Below are positions 17,967 to 26,881 of a stretch of DNA of 64,000 nucleotides, piece after piece (within the stretch, counting starts at the first letter, position 1; each line of letters starts with the position of its first letter). The notes beneath the pieces were generated by a model that worked only from the letters and a program-made list of their open reading frames with translations, had not been told where the DNA came from and made no database searches. Source of the stretch: Variovorax sp. DXTD-1 (GTDB lineage: Bacteria > Pseudomonadota > Gammaproteobacteria > Burkholderiales > Burkholderiaceae_C). The position numbers and the translations under genes are program-made. The stretch is taken from positions 62,001 to 126,000 of the forward strand of contig NZ_RWKH01000009.1 in the NCBI RefSeq assembly GCF_003984625.1, read 5' to 3'.

Positions 17967-19051
17967 ACCGCACGCCCATCATTCGCGCGCTTCGCGGCGC
18001 GGTTGCGCTGCTGTCGCTGGCTGCCGCGGGGCACGCCTCGGCGGGCACCTGGGTTTACGTTTCCAACGCCGACAGCCAGGAAGTCTCCGTGCTCGAGCTG
18101 GACCGCGCGCTCGGCGTGCTCAAGCCGGTGCAGGCGCTGAATGTTGGCGGCACCGTGATGCCGATGGCGGTGAGCCCCGACAAGCGCGTGCTGCATGCCG
18201 CGCTCCGTTCGCAGCCGTTCCGCGTGGTCAGCATGTCCATCGACCCGGCCACCGGCAAGCTGCAGAAAATCGGCGAAGCGCCGCTGGCCGACAGCATGGC
18301 CAACATCGATCTCGATGCAAGCGGCAAGTGGCTCTTCGCGGCCTCTTACCAGGGCGGCAAGATCTCGGTCAATGCCATCGGCAAGGACGGTGCCGCGGGC
18401 GCAATCCAGCAGCTGGTGCAGACCGGGCCGAATGCGCACGCGATCCACGCGGACGCGAGCAACCGCTTCGTGCTTGCCACCAGCCTGGGCGGTGACAACG
18501 TGTCGAGCTGGCGCTTCGATGCGGACAAGGGCCTGCTCTCGCCCAACGATCCGCCGCTGACCATGGCCGCCGCGAAGTCGGGCCCGCGCCACTTCGTCTG
18601 GGACAAGGCGCAACGCCGCGTCTACCTGCTGAACGAACTCGACGCGAGCCTGCACGTGTACGGCTGGGACGCCGCGCGCGGCACGCTCAAGCTGGAGCAG
18701 AGCACCACCACGCTGCCGCCCGGATTCACCGGCAAGCCCTGGGCGGCCGATCTGCACCTGACGCCCGACGGGCGCTTTCTGTACGCATCGGAGCGCACGT
18801 CGAGCACGATTTCAGCCTTCAGGGTGGACGCGTCCACCGGTCAGCTGAAACCGCTCGGCCAGACACCGACCGAGAAAACGCCGCGCGGCTTTGCCATCGA
18901 TTCGAGCGGCCGCTACCTGGTTGCCGCCGGGCAGGAGTCGCACAGCGTTGCGCTGTACGCCATCGACTCGGCCACCGGCGCCCTGGGCAAGCCTTCACGC
19001 ATCAGCGTGGGCAAGAACCCGAACTGGATCGAAATCGTCGACACGCCGTGA
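17963..19051 (+). CDS. Exported YbhE-type beta-propeller lactonase (6-phosphogluconolactonase fold)
   Basis: 362 aa. A signal peptide (ALRGAVALLSLAAAGHASA) is followed by repeated seven-bladed propeller elements: YVSNADSQEVSVLELD, MPMAVSPDKRVLHAALR, TPDGRFLYASERTSSTISAF and SSGRYLVAAGQESHSVALY. The fold is that of Pgl/carboxy-cis,cis-muconate cyclase, but cytosolic 6-phosphogluconolactonase is excluded by the export signal. Likely role: hydrolysis of sugar-acid lactones in the periplasm before uptake by a flanking Bug receptor. The substrate is inferred only. Confidence 0.8.
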   Translation: MNRTPIIRALRGAVALLSLAAAGHASAGTWVYVSNADSQEVSVLELDRALGVLKPVQALNVGGTVMPMAVSPDKRVLHAALRSQPFRVVSMSIDPATGKLQKIGEAPLADSMANIDLDASGKWLFAASYQGGKISVNAIGKDGAAGAIQQLVQTGPNAHAIHADASNRFVLATSLGGDNVSSWRFDADKGLLSPNDPPLTMAAAKSGPRHFVWDKAQRRVYLLNELDASLHVYGWDAARGTLKLEQSTTTLPPGFTGKPWAADLHLTPDGRFLYASERTSSTISAFRVDASTGQLKPLGQTPTEKTPRGFAIDSSGRYLVAAGQESHSVALYAIDSATGALGKPSRISVGKNPNWIEIVDTP

Positions 19052-19086
19052 CGACGACCCGCAACATCATCAAAGGAGACCTCGCC

Positions 19087-20079
19087 ATGCAACGCCGCAC
19101 ACTCATCCGCACCGCTCTCGCCTCTTCGATTGCCGTGGGCCTGCCCGCCTTCGCGCAGGGCCCCGGCAACTGGCCCACGGGCAAAGCCATCACCTATCTC
19201 GTGCCGTTTCCCGCGGGCGGCACCACCGACGTGCTGGCCCGCCTGATCGGGCAGAAGCTCGGCACGGTGCTGGGCACCAGCGTGATCATCGACAACAAGG
19301 GCGGCGCCGGCGGCAGCGTGGGCTCCGAAATCGGCGCGCGCGCCGCACCCGACGGCTTCACGATGGTGGGCGGCACGATCAGCTCGCATGCCATCAACAT
19401 CAGCCTGTACCCGAAGCTCGGCTACGACCCGCAGAAGTCGTTTGCGCCCGTTACGCTCATCGGCACCAACCCGCTGGTGCTGGTGGTGAACCAGGCCAGC
19501 CCCTACAAGACCTTGAAGGACGTGCTGGAAGCCAGCAAGACCAAGTCGGGCGGGCTTTCATCGGCGTCGGCCGGCACGGGCACGTCGCAACACCTGTCGC
19601 TCGAGCTGCTGGCGTTCAAGTCGGGCGTGAAGTTCACGCACATTCCTTACAAGGGCAGCGGCCCGGCCATCCAGGACGTGATCGGCGGCCAGGTCGACAT
19701 GATGTTCGACACCTCCGTGGTGGCGGGCCCGCATGTGCAGAGCGGCAAGCTGCGCGCCATTGCCGTGACCTCGGCCAAGCGCCTGGCCTCGATGCCCGAC
19801 GTGCCGACGGTTGCGGAATCCGGCATTGCGGGGCTGCAGGACTTCGAGGTGCTGTCGTGGCAGGCGATCTTCGTGCCCGCGGGCACGCCGGCGCCCATCG
19901 TCGACCGGCTGCACACCGAGATCCGCAAGATTCTTGCAACGCCCGAAATGCAGGAAAAGCTCAAGGGCTTCGGCATGGAGCCCGCGGACCTGAGCACGGC
20001 AAAGATCGCGGCCTTCCAGAAATCCGAAGTCGAGAAGTGGGCTCAGGTAATCAAGGCGGCGGGCATCAAGGCGGATTGA
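19087..20079 (+). CDS. Bug/TctC-type tripartite tricarboxylate transporter receptor
   Basis: 330 aa. Start ATG 19087 follows AAAGGAGA at good spacing; an upstream GTG lacks such support. The signal peptide (RRTLIRTALASSIAVGLPAFAQG) precedes the Bug motif WPTGKAITYLVPFPAGGTTDVLAR and VGSEIGARAAPDGFTM. Third Bug gene of the sugar-acid island and last gene of its plus-strand arm; a hairpin follows. Confidence 0.9.
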   Translation: MQRRTLIRTALASSIAVGLPAFAQGPGNWPTGKAITYLVPFPAGGTTDVLARLIGQKLGTVLGTSVIIDNKGGAGGSVGSEIGARAAPDGFTMVGGTISSHAINISLYPKLGYDPQKSFAPVTLIGTNPLVLVVNQASPYKTLKDVLEASKTKSGGLSSASAGTGTSQHLSLELLAFKSGVKFTHIPYKGSGPAIQDVIGGQVDMMFDTSVVAGPHVQSGKLRAIAVTSAKRLASMPDVPTVAESGIAGLQDFEVLSWQAIFVPAGTPAPIVDRLHTEIRKILATPEMQEKLKGFGMEPADLSTAKIAAFQKSEVEKWAQVIKAAGIKAD

Positions 20080-20088
20080 TTTCGCCCC

Positions 20089-20106
20089 GGGGGCCGGCGA
20101 GCCCCC
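20089..20106 (+). terminator. Stem-loop at the end of the sugar-acid operon
   Basis: GGGGGC (20089-20094), loop CGGCGA, GCCCCC (20101-20106): a perfect 6-bp GC stem 10 nt after the Bug stop. No T-tract follows, so it may be a weak or Rho-assisted terminator. The rest of the 150-bp spacer includes TATAGA (20180-20185), a possible -10 for psd; no convincing -35 was seen. Confidence 0.45.
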
Positions 20107-20229
20107 TGCCCGCTTGCGCGCCCGGTTAGCCGGTGCGCAATACAAGGGAAGCTTCCTACGTCCGGACGCCGGGGGCCTTTATAGAATGCCCCTCCGATTT
20201 GCATTCCAGGCCTGCCCGGCCATTCACAC

Positions 20230-21081
20230 GTGTCCGACCGCTCAGCCGTACTGCACCAATACCTGTTTCCCAAGCAGGCACTGACAAATTTTGCCGGCTG
20301 GGTCGCAGGCAAGGAACGCGGCGCCGTCACCACCTGGATCATCCGGCGCTTCGTGGCCAAGTACGGTGTCGACATGGACGAAGCGCTCGAGTCGGACATC
20401 AACCACTACAAGAGCTTCAACCAGTTTTTCACGCGCGCGCTCAAGCCGGGCGTGCGCCCCCTGGCCGATGCCGACCTGGTGTGCCCGGTGGACGGCGCAA
20501 TCAGCCAGTTCGGCGCCATCGAGGGCGACCAGATCTTCCAGGCCAAGGGCCACAACTACACGACCACCGCGCTGGTCGGCGGCGACTCGACGCTGGCGGC
20601 CCGCTTCGCGCACGGCAGCTTTGCCACGCTGTACCTGAGCCCCAGGGACTACCACCGCATTCACATGCCGTGCGACGGCCGGCTGCTGCGCATGATCTAC
20701 GTGCCCGGCGACCTGTTCTCGGTCAACCCGGCCACCGCGCGCGGCGTGCCCGGCCTGTTTGCGCGCAACGAGCGCGTGGTGTGCGTTTTCGAAACCGCGC
20801 GCGGCCCCTTCGTGCTGGTGCTGGTGGGTGCCACCATCGTCGGCAGCATGGCCACCGTGTGGCATGGCGTGATCAATCCGCCGCGCGGCGGCGAGCTGCG
20901 CGAATGGAATTACGCCGACCAAGAGATCGTGCTCAAGAAGGGCGAGGAGATGGGTCGCTTCTTGCTCGGCTCCACCGTGGTCATGCTGTTCCCGGCGCCC
21001 GCGCTGGTGTTCAACCCCGATTGGTCGCCGACCCGTGCCGTTCGCCTGGGCGAAGCCATGGCCGATTTTGTCAGTTTGTGA
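20230..21081 (+). CDS. psd: Phosphatidylserine decarboxylase proenzyme
   Basis: 283 aa, start GTG. It makes phosphatidylethanolamine from phosphatidylserine at the inner membrane. The self-cleavage motif LGST is at 246-249 (cleavage G247/S248, serine becoming the pyruvoyl group). The protease-triad motifs are present: D88 in CPVDGAISQFG and the histidine motif SPRDYHRIHMP near residue 142. Length fits the bacterial PSD-B type. Confidence 0.95.
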   Translation: MSDRSAVLHQYLFPKQALTNFAGWVAGKERGAVTTWIIRRFVAKYGVDMDEALESDINHYKSFNQFFTRALKPGVRPLADADLVCPVDGAISQFGAIEGDQIFQAKGHNYTTTALVGGDSTLAARFAHGSFATLYLSPRDYHRIHMPCDGRLLRMIYVPGDLFSVNPATARGVPGLFARNERVVCVFETARGPFVLVLVGATIVGSMATVWHGVINPPRGGELREWNYADQEIVLKKGEEMGRFLLGSTVVMLFPAPALVFNPDWSPTRAVRLGEAMADFVSL

Positions 21082-21257
21082 GGCTTTGTCTCAGGGCCCG
21101 CATGCAGCATGCACCCGTAGCTATAAAACTAGTAGCATCGTGATCCTTGCGCTATAGTCGCCGACCAACGAGCGGCCATAGCAAGCCAACAAGAACGCGA
21201 GGCACCGGCCCTGCCGCCAGGACCGATGGCCCGCCCAGCCCCGAGGAGATGATGTCG

Positions 21258-21710
21258 ATGAGTACCAAGGAAAACGCAGCCATCAGCCAGCTGCTCGCAT
21301 TGCTCGAAGCACGCTATGCACTGCGCGTGCTCTGGGCGCTACGGGACGGGCATGCGCAAACCTTCAGGCTGCTACAGGACAGTGTCGGCGGCATTACTCC
21401 CAACACGCTCAATACGCGCATCAAGGAATTGCGCGAGGCCGGTCTCGTCAGCCATGGCGGCGACGGCTACAGCCTCACGGTGAGCGGGCAAGACCTGCTC
21501 AAGCGGCTGTCCGACCTGCAGGCCTTTGCGAGCAAGTGGCAGCTGGGCCAGGTCAAGAAGGCCGCGGCACCGGCGCCTGCCGCGCCTGCTTCATCGCCGG
21601 CGGCTGCCACGCCTGCGGCACCCGCTGCTTCCGGCTCGGCGGAATCTCCGGCGCCGGCACCGTCCGCCCCGCCCTCATCATCTACCCCGCCCGCCGACCC
21701 TGCCAATTGA
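21258..21710 (+). CDS. HxlR-like winged-helix transcriptional regulator with Ala/Pro-rich tail
   Basis: About 150 aa from ATG 21258, which has GAGGAG at 9-nt spacing; in-frame ATGs at 21249 and 21252 are too close to that RBS. Residues 5-90 resemble the HxlR winged helix (LLEARYALRVLWALRDGHAQTFRLLQDSVGGITPNTLNTRIKELREAGLV). From about residue 95 the protein is low-complexity Ala/Pro/Ser. Target genes are unknown. The 176-bp spacer before it contains AGCTATAAAACTAGTAGC (from about 21119), which resembles an intergenic motif of related genomes, but this is from memory. Confidence 0.7.
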   Translation: MSTKENAAISQLLALLEARYALRVLWALRDGHAQTFRLLQDSVGGITPNTLNTRIKELREAGLVSHGGDGYSLTVSGQDLLKRLSDLQAFASKWQLGQVKKAAAPAPAAPASSPAAATPAAPAASGSAESPAPAPSAPPSSSTPPADPAN

Positions 21711-21803
21711 GCAGGCCGGCAGGCCGGCCGCGGGGCATCGGTAAACTTCGCGCCTTCGCTGGTCCATCCATTCATCATCCAAATTGACGCAAGGAGCGTT
21801 CAC

Positions 21804-22154
21804 ATGCCTACCACTCCCTCCGGCCTCCAATACGAAGACACCACCGTGGGCGACGGCGCCGAAGCCAAGGCCGGCCAGCACGTGCACGTGCACTACACCG
21901 GCTGGCTCTACAACGACGGTGTGCAAGGCGCCAAGTTCGATTCGAGCCGCGACCGCAACGACCCCTTCGCGTTTTCGCTGGGCGCCGGACAAGTCATCAA
22001 GGGCTGGGACGAAGGCGTTGCCGGCATGAAGATCGGCGGCAAGCGCACGCTGATCATTCCCGCCTCGCTGGGCTACGGCGCACGCGGCGCCGGCGGCGTG
22101 ATTCCTCCCAATGCCACGCTGAAGTTCGACGTCGAGCTGCTCGACGCGCACTGA
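21804..22154 (+). CDS. FKBP-type peptidyl-prolyl cis-trans isomerase
   Basis: 116 aa single-domain cytoplasmic FKBP with no signal peptide. Conserved active-site pieces: VHVHYTGWLYNDG, KFDSSRDRNDPFAFSLGAGQVIKGWDEGVAGMKIGGKRTLIIPASLGYGARGAGGVIPPNATLKFDVELLD. It assists folding by isomerising X-Pro bonds. Good RBS (CAAGGAG). Followed by the repeat copy B and the grpE promoter. Confidence 0.95.
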   Translation: MPTTPSGLQYEDTTVGDGAEAKAGQHVHVHYTGWLYNDGVQGAKFDSSRDRNDPFAFSLGAGQVIKGWDEGVAGMKIGGKRTLIIPASLGYGARGAGGVIPPNATLKFDVELLDAH

Positions 22155-22162
22155 ACAGGCCA

Positions 22163-22260
22163 GGCTCGCCCCCAGGCTGCGCGGCACTTCGTGTCCGCTT
22201 CGCCCACCCCCTACCGGGGGCGACACCAGCGGCCCGGCAAAGCCGGTTCCGCGGTGTCCC
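22163..22260 (+). repeat. Dispersed intergenic repeat, copy B
   Basis: Starts GGCTCGCCCCCAGGCTGCGC, ends GGTTCCGCGGTGTCCC, and matches copy A (7640-7735, opposite strand) with about a dozen differences. It holds the stretch CACTTCGTGTCCGCTTCGCC and a CCCCC-TACC-GGGGG hairpin that could act as terminator for the FKBP gene. A shortened third version seems to lie at 60782-60811. Confidence 0.75.
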
Positions 22261-22314
22261 ACGTGAAATTCACTTCGCACCCCCTGTTGCGGCCACTTAG
22301 GCCGCATTTTTTCG

Positions 22315-22342
22315 CTTGAAATGCCCCTGACCAGCCCCAAGT
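22315..22342 (+). promoter_or_regulatory. Sigma32-type heat-shock promoter of grpE
   Basis: CTTGAAA (22315-22321), 13-nt spacer, CCCCAAGT (22335-22342) compares well with the heat-shock consensus CTTGAAA-N11-15-CCCCATNT. It lies 46 bp before the grpE start, as expected for this chaperone operon. Confidence 0.65.
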
Positions 22343-22387
22343 GGCTGGCTATCGTTTGTTTCCCGGCACACGCCGGTTCTTTGAAAA

Positions 22388-22963
22388 ATGTCTGACCCGC
22401 AACAATCCGCACAGAATTCTCAAATGCTGCAAGGCGAGCCAAGCCCCGAAGAACTGGAGGCCGCACAGGCTGCCAACGAAGCCGAGGCGCAAGACGCCCT
22501 GGCTGCAGCCCAAGGCGAACTCGCCGCACTGCAGGCCAAGAATGCCGAACTGGCCGATCAATACCTGCGCGCGCAGGCCGACGTGCAGAACGCGCGCCGC
22601 CGTGCCGACGACGAGATCACCAAGGCGCGCAAGTTTGCAGTCGAAGCCTTTGCGGAGAGCCTGCTGCCAGTGACGGACAGCCTCGAAGCCGGCCTGGCCA
22701 TCATGGACGCCACGCCTGAACAAATCCGCGAAGGCGCCGAAGCCACGCTGCGCCAGCTGAAGAGCGCGCTCGAACGCAACAAGGTCATCGAGGTGGCTCC
22801 GGCCCCCGGCACCAAGTTCGACCCGCACCAGCATCAGGCCATCTCGGTGGTGCCCGCGCCCGACCAGGAGCCCAACACCGTGGTGAGCGTGCTGCAGAAG
22901 GGCTACACCATCAACGAGCGCGTGCTGCGCCCGGCGCTGGTCACGGTCAGCGCGCCCAAGTAA
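22388..22963 (+). CDS. grpE: Nucleotide exchange factor GrpE
   Basis: 191 aa. Acidic N-terminus, a long coiled-coil helix (about 18-90, rich in heptad A/L/E), then the beta domain with [12 protein letters not shown] and [17 protein letters not shown]. It releases ADP from DnaK. Located 118 bp upstream of dnaK with its own sigma32-like promoter. Confidence 0.97.
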   Translation: MSDPQQSAQNSQMLQGEPSPEELEAAQAANEAEAQDALAAAQGELAALQAKNAELADQYLRAQADVQNARRRADDEITKARKFAVEAFAESLLPVTDSLEAGLAIMDATPEQIREGAEATLRQLKSALERNKVIEVAPAPGTKFDPHQHQAISVVPAPDQEPNTVVSVLQKGYTINERVLRPALVTVSAPK

Positions 22964-23012
22964 TCCGCTCTAACGATACACACGATTCCCACAGGAAATC
23001 CCCGCTTCATAC

Positions 23013-23040
23013 CTTGAATCGCGCCGGGTTATCCACAAGT
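23013..23040 (+). promoter_or_regulatory. Second sigma32-like promoter, upstream of dnaK
   Basis: CTTGAAT (23013-23019), 13 nt, CCACAAGT (23033-23040). Both the spacing and the terminal CAAGT match the grpE promoter candidate. The -10 is weaker than consensus. It would let dnaK be transcribed separately from grpE. Confidence 0.5.
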
Positions 23041-23080
23041 TCATAACAACATATTTTTCAGGCTTTCAGGAGTAAAGAAC

Positions 23081-25018
<1,938 letters not shown>

Positions 25019-25037
25019 TCCTCAGCCCTTCGAACAA

Positions 25038-25071
25038 GGCTGGAATACCTGAGCGGGTGTTCCAGCCTTTC
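25038..25071 (+). terminator. Intrinsic-terminator-like hairpin after dnaK
   Basis: GGCTGGAA (25038-25045) pairs perfectly with TTCCAGCC (25060-25067) around a 14-nt loop and is followed by TTTCTC. It should lower read-through into dnaJ and so set the DnaK:DnaJ ratio. Confidence 0.65.
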
Positions 25072-25115
25072 TCGCTTCAAGTTACGGCTTCACGCCCGCC
25101 CCGACCGAACCAGCC

Positions 25116-26252
25116 ATGGCCACAAAACGCGACTACTACGAAACCCTCGGTGTTCCCAAGAATGCGAGCGAGGAAGAAATCAAGAAGGCTTATCGCAAGC
25201 TCGCGATGAAGCACCACCCTGACCGCAACCACGGCGACACCAGCAAGGACGCCGAGGCCAAGTTCAAGGAGGTGAAGGAAGCCTATGAAATGCTGTCGGA
25301 CAGCCAGAAGCGCGCGGCTTACGACCAGTACGGCCACGCCGGCGTCGACCCCAACATGCGCGGCGGCCCGGGTGCAGAGGGCTTCGGCGGATTCGCGGAA
25401 GCGTTCGGCGACATCTTCGGCGACGTGTTCGGCGGCGGCCGCGGCCGCACCAGCGGCGGGCGCCAGGTGTTCCGCGGCAGCGACCTGAGCTACGCCATGG
25501 AGGTCACGCTCGAAGAGGCCGCAGAAGGCAAGGAAGCGCAGATCCGCATTCCGAGCTGGGATGACTGCGGCACCTGCCACGGCTCGGGCGCCAAGCCCGG
25601 CACCAAGCCCATCACCTGCACCACCTGCCACGGCGCCGGCGCCGTGCAGATGCGCCAGGGCTTCTTCAGCGTGCAGCAGACCTGCCCCACCTGCCACGGC
25701 AGCGGCAAGATCATTCCCGAGCCCTGCACGGTGTGCCACGGCCAGGGCAAGATCAAGAACAACAAGACGCTCGAGGTCAAGATCCCGGCGGGCATCGACG
25801 ACGGCATGCGCATTCGCAGCACCGGCAACGGCGAGCCGGGCACCAATGGCGGGCCACCGGGCGACCTCTACATCGAGATCCGCCTCAAGAAGCACGAGCT
25901 CTTCGAACGCGACGGCGACGACCTGCACTGCGTGGTGCCCGTCAGCGTGACCACGGCCGCGCTGGGCGGCGAGATCAGCGTGCCCACGCTCAAGGGACCG
26001 GCCGCCATCGACATTCCCGACGGCACGCAAAGCGGCAAGCAGTTCCGCCTGCGCGGCAAGGGCATCAAGGGCGTGCGGTCAAGCTACCCGGGCGACCTGT
26101 ATTGCCACGTGCGTGTCGAAACGCCGGTCAAGCTCACCGAGCACCAGCGCAAGCTGCTGAAGGAGCTTGATGAGTCGCTCAAGAAGGGTGGCGACAAGCA
26201 CAGCCCCACCGACAAGGGCTGGCTCGACAAGGCCAAGGAATTCTTCAGCTGA
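25116..26252 (+). CDS. dnaJ: Chaperone protein DnaJ (Hsp40)
   Basis: 378 aa type I DnaJ. J domain at 1-70 with the HPD motif (KHHPDRN), G/F-rich linker ([18 protein letters not shown]), four CxxCxGxG zinc-binding repeats around residues 150-210 ([32 protein letters not shown]), then the C-terminal substrate-binding domains. It stimulates DnaK ATPase and delivers clients. Confidence 0.98.
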   Translation: MATKRDYYETLGVPKNASEEEIKKAYRKLAMKHHPDRNHGDTSKDAEAKFKEVKEAYEMLSDSQKRAAYDQYGHAGVDPNMRGGPGAEGFGGFAEAFGDIFGDVFGGGRGRTSGGRQVFRGSDLSYAMEVTLEEAAEGKEAQIRIPSWDDCGTCHGSGAKPGTKPITCTTCHGAGAVQMRQGFFSVQQTCPTCHGSGKIIPEPCTVCHGQGKIKNNKTLEVKIPAGIDDGMRIRSTGNGEPGTNGGPPGDLYIEIRLKKHELFERDGDDLHCVVPVSVTTAALGGEISVPTLKGPAAIDIPDGTQSGKQFRLRGKGIKGVRSSYPGDLYCHVRVETPVKLTEHQRKLLKELDESLKKGGDKHSPTDKGWLDKAKEFFS

Positions 26253-26271
26253 AGAAGCTGAAGTAGCAAAC

Positions 26272-26294
26272 ACAGGGGCCCATGCGGCCCCTGT
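26272..26294 (+). terminator. Hairpin terminating dnaJ transcription
   Basis: ACAGGGGCC (26272-26280), loop CATGC, GGCCCCTGT (26286-26294): a perfect 9-bp stem 20 nt after the dnaJ stop, followed by CTTCGTT. The T-run is weak but position and stem strength fit a terminator. Confidence 0.65.
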
Positions 26295-26881
26295 CTTCGT
26301 TCATGCACGCGAACGGTGCCTGCCGACCTTGTTCGGTGCCGCGCACCATGAAGGCTCCCGCCAGAACCACGCCGACCGGCGATTGGCGCGCGTTCCCACG
26401 CGGACATGCGCGACTTGCCCATCAAAAGATGGCGCGCAGATTGCTTTTATATATTTTTGGTTTGAGCAATAAACCCAAACAGCACATGGCGCGTTATTGT
26501 GGTGTAACCGTTTTTGGGCCGCGGGGGGCTCAATAGGAGGTGCTTTCCCCGGAAAAGAAGCAATGAGTGCATAGACCGATTGCCATAGGTATTTTCACTG
26601 GGCATCGGGATAGCACCGAGTCCGTTTGCCGAACCTTGGAATTTAGCTGGAATTGAGAAATGGTGCGGGTTTTTCTTGGGAACTTTACTCGGCACTGTGG
26701 TTCTGATTTAACAAACAATATTCCGGGTGCACTCTTTGCTTTATGCTGTTTGTGCAGATGTGATTAAGGGAGTTTTCCACGGCTTGCAGCCATGGGGCGG
26801 GCACACCTTTAAAAAGTTGCGACGCATTGCGGCTGCAGGCTTCGGGTTATTAAAACCCGCAGACTTGATGGAGGCGTGACC
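26295..26881 (+). promoter_or_regulatory. Long lower-GC leader of prkA with candidate sigma54 promoter
   Basis: This 590-bp stretch has no credible gene and is visibly richer in A/T than its surroundings from about 26430 to 26765. At 26726-26739 GG-N10-GC (GGTGCACTCTTTGC) has the -24/-12 spacing of sigma54 promoters with TTTGCT at -12, but the -24 box departs from TGGCAC. A hairpin CGGGTT-ATTAA-AACCCG (26843-26859) lies just before the RBS. Another imperfect stem (TTTGGTTT/AAACCCAAA) is at about 26456-26479. An unused SD-like AGGAGG is at 26535. Confidence 0.4.

Noticed and set aside
17963-19051. Cytosolic 6-phosphogluconolactonase of the pentose phosphate pathway
   Set aside because: A clear signal peptide and the sugar-acid/Bug context argue for an exported lactonase.
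26726-26839. Second sigma54 site at GGGCACACC...TTGCG (about 26799-26821)
   Set aside because: The distance between GG and GC is 17 nt, not 10.
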